64,000 nt of DNA from NCBI GenBank assembly GCA_030278955.1, contig JAOANR010000003.1, positions 23,397,050 to 23,461,049 on the forward strand, read 5' to 3'. The notes beneath the pieces were generated by a model that saw only the letters and a list, made by a program, of their open reading frames with translations, was not told the origin of the DNA and searched no databases. The translations under genes were made by a program, and so were the position numbers. The stretch comes from Hygrophila difformis. Taxonomy: Eukaryota > Streptophyta > Magnoliopsida > Lamiales > Acanthaceae. Of this stretch, positions 1 through 11,830 are shown piece after piece (positions within the stretch are counted from its first letter, which is position 1; each line of letters opens with the position of its first letter).

Positions 1-205
1 AAATGCGCCGCTGTTAAATTAAAAATTGGGAAATTGTCAGAATGCGCCGCACCTCCTTGGTGGCGCCTAAAACTACCTTGGAGCGCCACTTTTTGCGCCG
101 CAGAGGAAAATTCGGAAAATCATCGCATGCGCCAGCTCTCCTTGGTGGCACCTAAACCCTCTTCCGAGCGCCATTTTATGCGCCACCGTCGCAGTTGGGC
201 AGTTT
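1..205 (+). repeat. GCGCC hairpin-unit array in the 5' LTR (partial)
   Basis: Units of about 85-90 bases begin with TGCGCC(G/A)C, followed by GGTGGCGCCTAAA, then AGCGCCA and a second TGCGCC(G/A)C. Two units and the tail of a third are seen before the window edge. The same unit type occurs at 7735-7985, 11478-11830 and 15290-15630. The array lies in what should be U3, upstream of the leader beginning near GGTTTTAAATGC at about 220. Confidence 0.85.
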
Positions 206-1542
206 TCTAACCTCTCGAACTCGGTTTTAAATGCTGTTTTTCGTCATTTTCTTCATCAGACTCATAGACAGACGCAAATATTCGACAGAAAACACTCTGA
301 AACATCTGAGAAATGGGAGAAGAAGGCCAGAAACACAGAATCAAGCCGGAGGAATTGGCCAGAATGCTGTTCTGATCGAGTTCTTCCTATCTTAGGTGTT
401 GACTTTCTTTTTCTTGCTTTGTAATGATTTGAATTTGCCTCTAAATGTAATCTGCTATTATGTTTCGAATTTGTAGACGGATTTCTATATTGTTCGTGTT
501 AGAAGTGTTCTAGAACGGGAGTTCAGAATCACTTTGAAGTATGAATTTATCTTTTCATGGAAGTAATATAATATGTCGCTGTTTATGTTCTAATCTGGAT
601 TAATCTGTAATGCTGTTAGAATTTGAATTAGGGTTATATATTGTCTGCTTAAAATTGATCGATGATTGTGTTTTAGTAGGAATTTGGAATCTGCAATTTT
701 AATCTGCTAAATTTCATATGATCGATCAATCTGTCTAAATCTGCATTAATTTAATCTGGCAAAATATTAATCTGTTCACATTCTAAATTTAGTATTAAAA
801 TCCAGTTTACCATGTTTTATTATTATTTTACCATAATTGTTAAATTATTTACACTGTTCTGCATAATTAAATGTTAGAATCCAATTCTGTGATTTCTGCT
901 TTGCTAAATCGGGAGATAAAAAGTAGAATTAATACCGGAATTGGGAATAAATTACATTATAAATGGATTTTGGCATGTGCACAATGATTTGGGAAATGAA
1001 AAGTGTCTTTTAATTGCTATAGGAAAATTTGTATGCTTGGGAAAGACTCAAATTTAGGCCTAGAATAATGATTGCAGAATGTTAGATAATTTAATCAGCT
1101 TCCATGAAATCCGTTTAAGCATAATTTGATTATTAGTAGATTACAATATTTTTAATCTTTATAGAATAATTAATTTTAAGAAACTGATCTTTTTAGACAT
1201 TGGAAAATGCTAAATCAATATGCAATTTCTATTTTATATAAAGATGGCAATATTTAAAATATTACAAGCATCTCCCATTTATATCTTTATTAATTATAAT
1301 TTTAATTTGCTTTATTTTAAATTTAATGTCACTATTTTTAATTTAATCACCATTAGAATTAATCAAACTCTTTTTAAATATATAAAATATAATTAATGAA
1401 CTTAAAAACAATTAAAATCTTCTCCGGAATGAAATAATATTCTGAAATTCCCTGTGGTTCGACCCGGTATTCACCGGTTTTTATTACTTGATGACAACCA
1501 TCCGCTTGTGGTAAAATATGAGTAGTGAAAATCACCCCATCA
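1..1542 (+). repeat. Athila-like 5' LTR, left end cut by window
   Basis: This stretch repeats, nearly base for base, as 15442-16281 plus 22403-23112, the 3' LTR. It ends in CCCCATCA and is followed 6 bases later by a primer binding site, which fixes it as the 5' LTR. Comparison with the 3' copy indicates that about 455 bases of its left end lie outside the window and that the full LTR is about 2.0 kb. A rough hand count gives about 20 substitutions and one 8-bp indel over 1.54 kb, so insertion was fairly recent. Bases 1-205 are the end of a GCGCC hairpin array. The rest is AT-rich, with the presumed leader from about 230. Confidence 0.93.
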
Positions 1543-1548
1543 AGTTTT

Positions 1549-1566
1549 TGGCGCCGTTGCCGGGGG
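1549..1566 (+). other. Primer binding site, tRNA-Asp type
   Basis: The bases TGGCGCCGTTGCCGGGG start 6 bases after the LTR end and are complementary to the 3' end of plant tRNA-Asp including CCA. This primer is typical of Athila-type Ty3 elements. The tRNA match is from memory of the tRNA sequence. Confidence 0.9.
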
Positions 1567-1674
1567 AATTTGCTGTGAACTTTTAATTGTTTTTAGTTTA
1601 TTAATTTAAATTTATTAAGTTAAATATTAATTTAACTGTTACTTATTTTATTTTATTTTTATTTAATATTTGCA

Positions 1675-3588
1675 GTGCGAAGCAAACAAGCAGAAATAGC
1701 TTATGATCCTGAAATTGAGCGTACTCTTAGAGCTATTAGATTAGGGAAACGTAGGAGACCAGCTCAGTTGGAAATTTTAATTAATTCATCCTCTGATGAA
1801 GAAGACTATTCTCCAACGACTGGAGTTTCAACAATTCAAACTAATCAATTAGTTGCTCAGTTCAATAGGTTAAACATGGCAGCGAATAACAATGATAATC
1901 AGGGTAATAATGGAGGTAACAGTGGTGATTTGGAACACGATGATCAAGCTGAAATGACCATTGAAGAACACTTACAAGGAACTAGTAGAAATCTGCTTAA
2001 TAGAACTCCAAGGCCAGATGTAGATGCTTTAAGCTTTACTCTTCAGCCTGCACTAATCACAATGGTTCAAGCTAATCAATATAATGGAGCACCTACTAAT
2101 GATGTTGTAGAACACATAAGAAATTTTCTGGACTATTGTGACACAATGAAAATAAATGGTGTTACCAGTGATGAAATTAAGTTGAGATTGTTCTCGTTTT
2201 CACTCAGAGATAAAGCTAAAACTTGGTACAACTCACTTCAATTAAGGGATGTCACTACTTGGGATAAAATGTTAGAAGCCTTTTTAGAACAATTCTTCCC
2301 ACCATCCAAAGTTATTGAATTGCAAGAAAAAATTAAAGAATTCGTGCAAGATGATGGTGAAACTTTACTTGAAGCATGGGATAGATACAACACTTTATTG
2401 GCGAGATGTCCAAATCATGGCTTTGAAGACTGGCAGCAGATGCACTTCTTTTACAATGGGTTAATTGATCATTGGAGGAATTTTTTGGATGCAGCAGCTG
2501 GAGATTCTTTTCTATCTATAGGACCTTCTAGAGCTAAGGAAATCATAGAGAAAAAGATTTCTAACATGAAAAAATTTCCTGGTAAGAAAAATGCTAGAAA
2601 TAAAACAAAAGTATGAATCTATGAGGTAGAAAATGCAGTTGCTATAGATTCTAAGTTAGATGCTTTGATGAGGGAGGTTTCTACGCTTAAGAAAGGTCAA
2701 GCTAAAGTTGTGAGATGCGGTATTTGTCATGGACCTCACGAGTCATCAGCCTGTCACCTGCTTGATCAAGGACTTCAAGAGACTATGCAGTGTGAGAGGA
2801 CTGAGGAACAAGTGGAAGATGTGAACTACATGGGAAATAGGCAGCAGAATTACAATCAAAACCGTCCTCAAAATCAAAACTTCTATCCAAATCAAAATTC
2901 TCAATTTCAACAAAACACCTACCCACAAAACAACCGTCAACCTTATCCACAAAACCAAAATCAAAATTACCCAAATTAAAATCAAAATCAAAATTAGAAT
3001 TTTCAAAACCAAAATCAGAACCAAAACTATAATCAGAACAGAAATCAGAATCAACCTTTTTACCCTAATCAACAATCTAGGAACTTTCAACCTCAACAAC
3101 AGCTGCAACAAAACCAAGGAAGTGATGGGGTCAATTTAAAAGAATTAATGAGCACAATCGTGTCTCAACAACAAACAATTCAGCAAATGCAAGCCTCAAT
3201 GAGAAATTTAGAAGTTCAAGTTGGCCAAATTGCTAGGGATACCTCAAATAGACAGCAAGGAACACTACCAAGCATGCCTGATCCTAATCCAAAAGAGCAG
3301 TGTAAAGCAATCACTTTAAGGAATAAAAAGGAATTACCTAATCCTTACCCTACCTTAGATGATCCAGAGGTTTTAGCTGAAGCTGTAGATGATCAAAATG
3401 AGGATACAGAGAAAGAAAGTCAGCATAAAAACACTGATGAGCCTAAGGAGAGCGAGAAACTCAGAGTTGAACAGAGTAAGGATAAGGGAAAGTCTACTGT
3501 CCCGGTCAAACCGTATCAGCCACCTATTCCATATCCGCGGCGTCTTAAAAAGGCTAAGGAAGATAAAGATTATGCTAAATTCTTATAA
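1675..3588 (+). pseudogene. gag: Athila-like gag, broken by in-frame stops
   Basis: This is the capsid/nucleocapsid region of the element. The N-terminal part has the Athila-style YDPEIERTLR motif, and a retrotransposon gag domain follows (RLFSFSLRDKAKTWYNSL at about 2185-2240). A knuckle-like CGICHGPHESSAC lies at about 2718-2756, then a long Asn/Gln-rich low-complexity stretch. All segments are in one frame but are interrupted by TGA at 2614, TAA at 2977, TAG at 2995 and TAA at 3586. There is no ATG at the expected start: the frame opens with GTG at 1675, directly at a T-rich tract ending in TTTGCAG that looks like a 3' splice site. Either the start codon was lost or it is supplied by splicing. 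No functional Gag could be made without readthrough. Confidence 0.88.
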
Positions 3589-3639
3589 GTCTTTAAGAAT
3601 TTAAGAATTGATATCCCTTTTTCTGATGCCATTGCACAA

Positions 3640-6600
3640 ATGCATGTGTATGCTAAGTTCTTAAAAGAAATTCTATCAAAAAAGAGGAGTGTTGATGATG
3701 AAGAGAAAGTGACACTGACAGGGGAATGCAGTGCAATCTTACAAAGAAGGCAACCTATTAAACAAAAAGATCCTGGGAGTTATACTATTCCGTGCATTAT
3801 TGGCACCAAAGAATTCAACAAAGCTCTGTGTGATCTCGGGTCTAGTATTAATCTGATGCCTTTACATGTCTTTAGAGAACTAGGAGTAGGAGTTGTGAAG
3901 CCTACTAGGATGCAGCTACAGCTTGTTGATAGATCTATTAGGACTCCTTTAAGCATTGTAGAAGATGTTCCTGTTCAAGTAGAGAGCTTCATCTTCCCTG
4001 TCGACTTTGTTGTTCTTGATATGGAAAAAGACATTGATATTCCTCTGATTTTAGGTAGACCATTTCTGCAAACTGGTAAGACAACTAAAACACAACACGC
4101 TAGTTCTGACACCTACCCGTGTAATAGAGTTACAGCTATCTATCAGGAGGATGAGGTGATTGAGAGAGAGTTCTTTGCTAGACATGATCCCTATAGGAAA
4201 TTTGAGCAATTAGTGGAGAGTTGCGAGGACTTAGCTGAAAGTAAGTGTGAGGGAGGATTACCTGTGCAAGTAACATGTGCGATAGAAGAATCCAAGTTAG
4301 TCCCGTCTGTTGAAAAGCCACCTACATTGACATTGAAGGAGCTGCCATCACATTTGAGGTATGTTTTTCTTGGTGAGAATGATACTTTACCTGTTATTGC
4401 AAGTAATAAATTAAATGATGATCAATTAAATGCATTAACCCAAGTGTTGAGTAAGCATGTTAGAGCAATAGGTTGGACGATAGCCGACATCAAGGGACTG
4501 AGTCCAGCATTGTGTACACACCGGATTTATATGGAGGAGGATGACAAGCCAGTGAGACAGCCCCAAAGGAGACTGAATCCACATCTACAAGAAGCTGTAA
4601 GATCAGAGGTGATTAAACTACTCGATGCAGGTATTATCTATCCTATCTCTGATAGTCAGTGGGTGAGTCCAGTTCAAGTAGTGCCTAAAAAGGGAGGTAT
4701 GACTGTGATTAGAAATGAAAATGGTGAACTAGTACCTACTAGACCTACTACTGGATGGCGTGTATGCATTGATTATAGGAGATTGAATGATAAGACTAGG
4801 AAATATCATTTTCCATTGTCTTTTATTGATCAAATGCTAGAGCGTTTAGCTGGTCATGAGTTTTATTGCTTTTTAGATGGCTATTCTGGTTATAATCAAG
4901 TTCCAATTGCACCTGAGGATCAAGATAAAACTACATTTACATGTCCTTACGGTACATTTGCATATAGGAGAATGCCATTTGGTTTGTGTAATGCTCGAGC
5001 TACATTTCAGAGATACATGATGTCTATATTTTCTGATTTAATTGAGACATGCATTGAGGTATTTATGGATGATTTTTCTGTATTCGGGTCTGATTTTGAG
5101 AAGTGCTTAATTAACTTGGAAAAAGTTCTGATTAGATGTGAGGAGTCAAATTTAGTTCTTAATTGGGAAAAATGTCATTTTATGGTTAATGAAGGTATTG
5201 TCTTAGGACATAGGATTTCTAAAAATGGCATTGAAGTTGATAGGGCTAAAGTAGAAATAATTGCAAAAATTCCACCTCCTAATAATTTAAAAACTTTGAG
5301 AAGTTTTCTGGGACATGCTGGATTCTATCGGAGGTTTATAAAAGATTTTTCTAAAATTGCATTGCCTCTGTTTAAGCTGCTATGTAAGGATGTCGAGTTT
5401 GATTTTACTGACGAGTGTATTGAGGCGTTCAATAGGATCAAGGAAACATTGGTGACAGCACCAATCATTCAGCCACCTGACTGGAGTTTGCCATTTGAGA
5501 TCATGAGCGATGCTAGTGACTTTGTTGTTGGAGCAGTACTGGGTCAACGAAAGGATAAGAAACTTCATGTTATTTATTATGCTAGTCAGGCTTTAAATTC
5601 TGCACAGAGAAATTATGCCACCACTGAAAAAAAACTTTTATCTGTTGTTTATGCATGTGAAAAGTTTAGACCATATCTGATAGGCTCTAAGACTGTAGTT
5701 TACACTGATCATGCTGCTATTAAATATTTATTTGCAAAGAAAGATGCTAAACCACGGTTAATTAGATGGGTATTATTGTTACAGGAATTTGATTTAGAAA
5801 TTAAAAATAGAAAAGGAGATGAAAATCATGTAGCTGATCATCTATCTAGACTGGAGCATGAAAAAGGGGAAGAAAGATTAATTAATGATGCATTTCCTGA
5901 TGAAAATTTGTATTTAATAAATAACACTTCCTCTGATCCATGGTTTGCTGATTTTGTGAACTATTTAGCATGTGGTGTAATTCCTGATCATTTAAAATGG
6001 CATAGCCAAAAGCAAAAATTTAAAACTGATGCTAAATATTTTATTTGGGATGAACCTTATTTGTTTAGACTCTGTTCAAATCAAATCATAAGGAGATGCA
6101 TCCCTGATGAGGATTTTGAAAAAGTTTTAAAGGCTTGCCACGAAGGACTTGGAGGAGGACATGTTGGACCGAACAGGACAGCTCATAAGGTACTCGAAGG
6201 TGGTTTATATTGGTCAAATATTTATCGTGATGCTAGATCATTTGTGCAAAAATGTGATGTATGTCAAAGGGCTGGTAATATCACTAAAAGAGATGAAATG
6301 CCACTAAAAGGAATTATGCCTGTTGAGTTGTTTGATTTGTGGGGAATTGATTTTATGGGTCCATTTCCACCATCTAATGGGAAATTGTATATTCTTGTTG
6401 CTGTAGAGTATGTATCAAAATGGGTAGAAGCTGAATCATGTGCTTTAAATGATGCTAAACAAGTGATTAAATTTTTGAAAAAGCAAATCTTTACTCGTTT
6501 GGTGTGCCTAAAGCAATCATTAGTGATGGTGGATCTCATTTTGTCAATAGGGCTGTTAATCAATTGTTATCTAGATTTCATGTTCATCATAGGATAACAA

Positions 6601-7226
6601 CACCCTATCATCCTCAAGCCAATGGTCAGGTAGAAGTCACTAATCGTGAGATTAAAAAGATTTTGGAAGCCACTGTAGGAAAATCTAGAAAAGATTGGGC
6701 TTTTAAATTGGATGAAGCATTGTGGGCTTATAGGACAGCCTTTGAAACGCCTATAGGTATGACTCCTTTTAAATTGGTTTATGGTAAAGCTTGTCACTTA
6801 CCTTTTGAACTTGAGTTTAAATCACTTTGGGCTATGAAGAAGTTGAATTTTGAATTTAAAGAGGCTCAAGAAAAAAGGAAGGTAGATCTTACTGAATTAG
6901 AAGAAATTAGACGTCAAGCGTATGATAATGCTCTAATTTATAAGGAAAGAACAAAGCTTTATCATGATAAAATGCTTAGGCCTAAGGTGTTTGAAGCTGG
7001 ACAATTAGTGTTTTTATATAATTCTAGATTTAAGCTGTTTCCTGGTAAATTGAAGACAAAGTGGTCAGGGCCTTTTAGCATTGTTAAAGTGTTGGATAGT
7101 GGTGCAGTAGTTTTAAAAGCTGAAGATGAAAGGGAATTCACTGTAAATGGTCAAAGACTTAAACATTATTTTGGAGATGAAGTTAAATTCATCGAACAAA
7201 TTAATGTTAAGCCTTTGGTTATTTAA
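3640..7226 (+). pseudogene. pol: Athila-like pol (protease, RT, RNase H, integrase), one frameshift
   Basis: The same frame as gag continues into the enzymes. The aspartic protease has DLGSSINLMP at about 3832-3861. The reverse transcriptase has an LDGYSGYNQ block and the catalytic FMDDFSVFG near 5062-5088. RNase H starts at SDASDFVVGAVLG (about 5506). Integrase has an HHCC zinc finger ending in CDVCQ near 6250-6267, the first Asp in GIDFMGPF, the second in SDGGSHF and the Glu in NGQVEVTNREIKK. A one-base loss near 6500, between the first and second catalytic Asp of integrase, moves the reading from the frame ending at 6597 to the one ending at 7226. The remainder is intact, suggesting recent decay. 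Fusion of gag and pol in one frame is usual for Athila. Confidence 0.93.
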
Positions 7227-7732
7227 ATCTGCTTATTGAAGTAATTGCATTGCATTTTAATTATGTTGAGCTTTTATTAACTAAACTTATAAAAACCAAT
7301 AAAAATTATAAAATGAGAGAAAAAGACAAAAATATTTTGCATTTTATTGTTTATGTGCTTTTATTTGCTTTATTATTCTTGTCTAATTTAATTTAAATGT
7401 ATTTTTAGTTTAATTATGTTGTTTGAATTTTATGCTATGTTAATTGCATGTGTTGAATAAATTGAGTAGGACATTCCCTATGAATTGGAATAAGTAGCAA
7501 AATGTTGAGAAATGATGGATTTGTGTGTGCTTGGAGATTGATCTTGATATGTGCAAGTTGACTTGGTTGAGAATTGAGGAGGAGGATCTATATGGACTAG
7601 TTGGTTTAATTGAGGAGAATTATGACCCGGGAGGATTTAAGGAGTCTATATATGCTAAATCTGACTTGCTAATTTTAAGGATTGAATAAACTACCATTTT
7701 GGTTGAGTTTGAGCTGAAATTCGAGTGTCACA
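7227..7732 (+). other. Post-pol spacer of the Athila-like element
   Basis: AT-rich non-coding sequence between the integrase stop and the first internal hairpin array. I see no gene in it. Confidence 0.6.
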
Positions 7733-7734
7733 GA

Positions 7735-7985
7735 CTCAGTTTAGGCGCCACACCTTGGTGGCGCCTAAAATCATGCTCAGGCGCCACATTATGCGCCATT
7801 TTCAAACCTAGGGAAATTTTAAGTCAGTTTTTGCGCCACACGGTGCGTGTGGCGCATAAAACTCCTCCGAAGCGCCAATTATTGCGCCACTTGAGGACTT
7901 AGAAAATTTTGCGATCAGCCAATACGCCGCACAGCTTGTGCGGCGCCTAAAAAGTGGCTCCAGCGCCACAAATGGCGCCTGACCC
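7735..7985 (+). repeat. Internal GCGCC hairpin array 1 (three units)
   Basis: Three units of about 90 bases of the same type as in the LTR. Perfect stems are visible: an 11-bp stem at 7741-7768 (TTAGGCGCCAC with GTGGCGCCTAA), a 10-bp stem at 7832-7856 (TGCGCCACAC with GTGTGGCGCA) and an 8-bp stem at 7925-7945 (CGCCGCAC with GTGCGGCG). The stems differ by paired changes. The array ends at a short CCGGCGGGTC-rich stretch, followed by GGGGTTTTAAACCC at about 8017-8030 and a pyrimidine-rich leader. Confidence 0.85.
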
Positions 7986-8301
7986 GGCGGGTCAGGTCCC
8001 TGACCCGGACCAGAAACGGGGTTTTAAACCCAATTCCTTATTTTTTCCTCATTCTATCGACCGAGAGCTCTTTCTTCTCCCTTGTTCTTCGACCGAGCGC
8101 CATTCCAAGCGACACAATTTGCGACACTCCGGTAAAAATTCTTCCAATTCTTGTTTCTTCCTATTAATTCTCATCTACATTGTTCAAATTCTCATTCCAA
8201 AATCCAAATTTTGCTTTGTTTGAATCAAATTAGGGTTCTTCAACCCTAGTTCCTCCAAATTTGGGGATTCCTCTTCAAAGTGCTCAAATCCTTCAATTTA
8301 G

Positions 8302-9131
8302 GTAAGAATGGCTATCCTAATTCAAATTTTATCATATTCTAGTGCTTTGGAGTACATTAATTGTGGTATTTGTGTTGTTGCTCAAATTTTGGGTATTGTT
8401 AGAATGTGGGATTAAATTTGTTTTTAATTGTCTAAATTTTAGTTTAAACATGAACAAGTGTTGTAGAACATGGATTGAATGCATAATGTGAAAATTTTTG
8501 GATTAACATTAAAATTTGGAATTTTTGAGAATTATAAAATCTGAAAATTATTTTAAATTAATTGAAATGGCATTTTTGATTAAATAAATGGATGAAACAT
8601 CACTAGAACATGTCATTTTAGTTATATTAAAAATATAAAGTTGTTCTCGTGTCAAAAATTCCATGTTTTTCATAATGTGAGTTAATTGAACCATGTTTTG
8701 ATAAAAACTCTTTTATTTATAATTTAATTAATTAAAATAGGTTAATTTATTATATGAATAAATTGGAATGGATTTAAATATTAATTTAAACCATTTGTAA
8801 TGCACTAGTTTGATAATTTAGGTTGTTTTTGTTTATTAAATCTGAAAATTTAATAAAATAAGGAGTTTTTATTAAAAAGGCATGCTTATGTTTAAACATG
8901 AATTTTAAACTTTAAAATAAAATGGGTGTTGTGTCTAAACAAAGTTTAGGATTCATAATTTTTAAAAATGCAACATCTTGGTCATTGAATTATTTAAATC
9001 CCACATTCTAGGTTGATGTATATGTTTGCTTTATACTTAACACTTAAGTTAAACCTTTGGTTTAAACTTAAGTGTGAGGATGGGAGACAATGCATATATA
9101 TGATACTAACCCAGAGTTTTTGTACAACCAG
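8302..9131 (+). other. Putative leader intron upstream of env-position ORF A
   Basis: A consensus donor AG|GTAAGA lies at 8301/8302. A perfect branch-point match TACTAAC is at 9104-9110, and an acceptor CCAG ends at 9131, 11 bases before the ATG at 9143. The 830 bases between are strongly AT-rich, as plant introns are. The upstream part (about 8030-8301) would be a leader exon. Within the intron, 9041-9074 is an inverted repeat (CACTTAAGTTAAACC with GGTTTAAACTTAAGTG). Splicing is inferred from signals only. Confidence 0.55.
9068..9082 (+). repeat. 15-bp copy of the 3' polypurine/LTR junction motif
   Basis: TTAAGTGTGAGGATG is identical to 14974-14988, the junction of the polypurine tract and the 3' LTR. 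Here it lies 61 bases before the start of the env-position ORF, overlapping the hairpin at 9041-9074. Confidence 0.6.
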
Positions 9132-9142
9132 GTACTGAAATA

Positions 9143-11050
9143 ATGTATAATCCTCCAAACATCCCTAAGAAATTGGGTTATAGGTATATACCCATGCCCG
9201 AGGGGAGAATGGGGATTTATGATCCACAGTCACCGGATAGCATTCCTACTCCTATTCCTGATGAGCATATTTTTGAACATCGCAGACTCCGCACGAAAAA
9301 TTTGATGCAGATGGATCACCCACAGGGCTCAGGAGGTGCTTCCAAGTCCAAGGGACTTCTCTCCTATTTCAGGAAGAGCAAGTCCAAGAGTGGTGCATCT
9401 TCGAGACATACTACAGTGCCCGCTGATGACCATCAGGAGGTCAATCAGCTTGACCAGCCTGACCAGTCCGTTCAGCCTGAGACATCCGATCATTCACAGG
9501 CCCCCTCTAGAGCCTCTCGGGGGAAGGCACCTGTCACGAGTTCCACTTCCTCTCGACTTAGGAGAGGGAGATCTGCTGCATTAGCTATACAGGAGGCTGT
9601 CCCTGAGGCTGTGGGTGGGGAGGAAGATGATGATGAGGTTGATCAGGAGGAGCAACCGGCAAGGGGAGGACCGAAAAGGCAAGATCCCAGAGCCTATGTC
9701 CCCGATCTGTTGTATGTTAGGGAGGGCATATTCGATGCCACTGTATTCAAGAGTGCCAGAGCCTACGAGCTGTACAAAAGATTTCACAAGAAGAGGATCA
9801 TCGCTGATAGGGGTTTTTCAGATAGAGATTTACAGCACCCTCTACTCCGAGATGCTATTAGATCTAGGGGTTGGGAGAGATTTGTGAGACACCCAGCTGG
9901 ATCATATTCATGGGAGTTGACTAGGCTGTTTCTAGCCAATGCTGAGGAGGAGGATTCTTGAATTTTTGGGGTTAGAGTACCCATCACTCCTCAGCACATC
10001 AACCAATTATTTGGAGTAGTGGATGTGCCCTACGGCAGAGATTTCTGGGAGCCGGTGATGAGAGTCGATGATAGGGAGGATTTCAAGAAGCTTGTACTGA
10101 TGTCTATGTTTGAGGGTCAGGAGGATGTCCTCACATATGATGATGATGACATGAGTAGGGTACATGGGCCTGATATGGATGCACCCATGTACCAGCTTCT
10201 CATGTTCTACAGATCTAGATTGAGTCCTTCGACTCACACCTCTGGACCTACTGCCCTGGATATGTATGTCCCATATTGCATCAAGGTGGGGAGCCCGATC
10301 AACATGGGAGAGCTTATATCACTTGAGTTGAGACAGACACCGGGGGTGTCTAAGAAGTCAGCTCTTATGTTCCCCAGCTTGATATGGCAGCTTTGTGCTC
10401 AGGCAGGAGTGAATATGGGGCAGTTTGATAGAGATTGGAGAATGAGGCCCCCTATTCCATTTGGGAAGAAGAACTTCAAGTTGCCTGGCATAAGATGCCA
10501 ACCTATGATACTTCCCAGGGAGTTGCCCAGGCAGTCACCACCACCTGCACCTTCACGGGCTAGCCAGGAGCATTCTGAGGCTCCTTCACAGTCCACCCGG
10601 GGTACACGAGGTGGTAGAGGTAGAGGTAGAGGTAGAGGACGAGGGAGAGCTCAGCCACAGCAGCCACAGCACTCACAGCAGTCATATCAGCATCAGGGAG
10701 AGCCTGAGTGGGCTAGGACTTTATTGATAAACCAGCAGAATTTGCTGAACACAGTGAATGAGCATGCCTTACTTGCAGCTCAAAGGCACCATTTCTTGGC
10801 TGACCAGATAGCCAAGAATGCTAGAGCCCAGGCTTACCACGCAGCCCGCCTGGAGTACTTCATGTCCCAGAGCTTAGGACAGCGATATGTCGCTCCTCAG
10901 ACACCTTCTGAGGACGATGAGGATGAGGACTATGTAGGCTCTGGAGATGGTAGCGATGAGGGAGATGATGATGCTGAGGATGCTGATGCTGGGGATGGAT
11001 CTGAGGAAGTTGGAGACAATGATGATGACGATTCTGAGGACTCTCACTGA
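9143..11050 (+). pseudogene. Env-position ORF A, plant transposon protein type, one premature stop
   Basis: A protein of about 635 residues in one frame, interrupted only by TGA at 9959. At that position the paralogue at 12109-13566 has Trp. A basic, Ser-rich N-terminal part is followed by a globular region (FDATVFKSARAYELYKRF, GWERFVRHPAGSYSWELTR, then MDAPMYQLLMFYRSRLSPS and FPSLIWQLCAQAGV). After it come a Gly-Arg tract (GRGRGRGRGR), a helical stretch with RLEYFMSQSLGQRY and a strongly acidic C-terminus. This layout matches proteins annotated as 'putative plant transposon protein' in plant genomes; function is unknown. No transmembrane segment or signal peptide is apparent, so calling it an envelope is not justified. 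Confidence 0.8.
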
Positions 11051-11477
11051 GTGCGAGAGATGAGCGATAGATAGGCTTGTGATCATTAGATATGACATGT
11101 ATTGATAGGCCTATGTATTCGACTCTATTTTATTTTGCTACATTTTAGTTATTTTCATTTGGGGTTGTATTGTCCTAACTCTATTTCCTATTATTTTGCT
11201 ATCTTAGATATATTATTTCTGTTATTCACGTTCTTTTGATTATATGAAGTAGTAGATAGTGTTTATTTAGCTTATGAGGTTTTTGGTTGCTTTTAAGTTC
11301 AATAAAGTAGCTCTTACCAATAACATGCTAGATTGAGTTGTTTTGAACTGTTAAAAAGATCAATGAAGTTTATTTGGACTAGATTGAGGTGTGGATGAAG
11401 TGAAATTGGTATTGTTGAGTGATTTGGAGATTTTGGACATCATGGGGAAGAACTTAGGAAAAACACATTCTGCCCGA
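11051..11477 (+). other. Spacer after ORF A
   Basis: AT-rich non-coding spacer between ORF A and the second internal hairpin array. I see no gene or clear signal. Confidence 0.5.
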
Positions 11478-11830
11478 ATTGGCACAGAATGCGCCACATA
11501 TGCATTGTGGCGCCTAAAAATGCCTTCCAGCGCCACTTTATGCGCCGCAAAACTTAGAAATTTTTCTAAGTTTTTCCAAAATGCGCCGCACGTGCTTGGT
11601 GGCGCCTAAATCTGCCTTGAAGCGCCACTTTTGGCGCCGCAAAATGAGAATTTTTCCAAGTTTGCTTCAGGATGCGCCGCATCAACTGTGCGGCGCATAA
11701 AACCCCCTTTCAGCGCCACAAATTGCGCCACGGCTTATTTTTAAATTTTATTTTATTTTCAAAATGCGCCACACTCACTGTGTGGCGCCTAAATTGGCCT
11801 CGGAGCGCCACTTTTTGCGCCACCGACGCG
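11478..11830 (+). repeat. Internal GCGCC hairpin array 2 (four units)
   Basis: Four units of about 90 bases. Stems include GCGCCACA with TGTGGCGC near 11497-11519, TGCGCCGCA with TGCGGCGCA near 11683-11700, and GCGCCACAC with GTGTGGCGC near 11765-11787. Each unit then has CAGCGCCAC or GAGCGCCAC and TGCGCC(G/A)C. The array stands about 280 bases upstream of env-position ORF B, the same relation as in the LTR and at array 1. Confidence 0.85.

Noticed and set aside
2746..3117. Minus-strand ORFs rich in Leu/Ile/Val
   Set aside because: They are the complement of the Asn/Gln-rich low-complexity part of gag; composition, not coding, explains them.
7954..8223. 89-codon ORF after array 1
   Set aside because: No domain, overlaps the presumed leader; open by chance in a GC-richer stretch.
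7735..11830. CRISPR-like array reading of the GCGCC repeats
   Set aside because: Units vary in sequence and spacing and sit inside a plant retrotransposon; not a prokaryotic locus.
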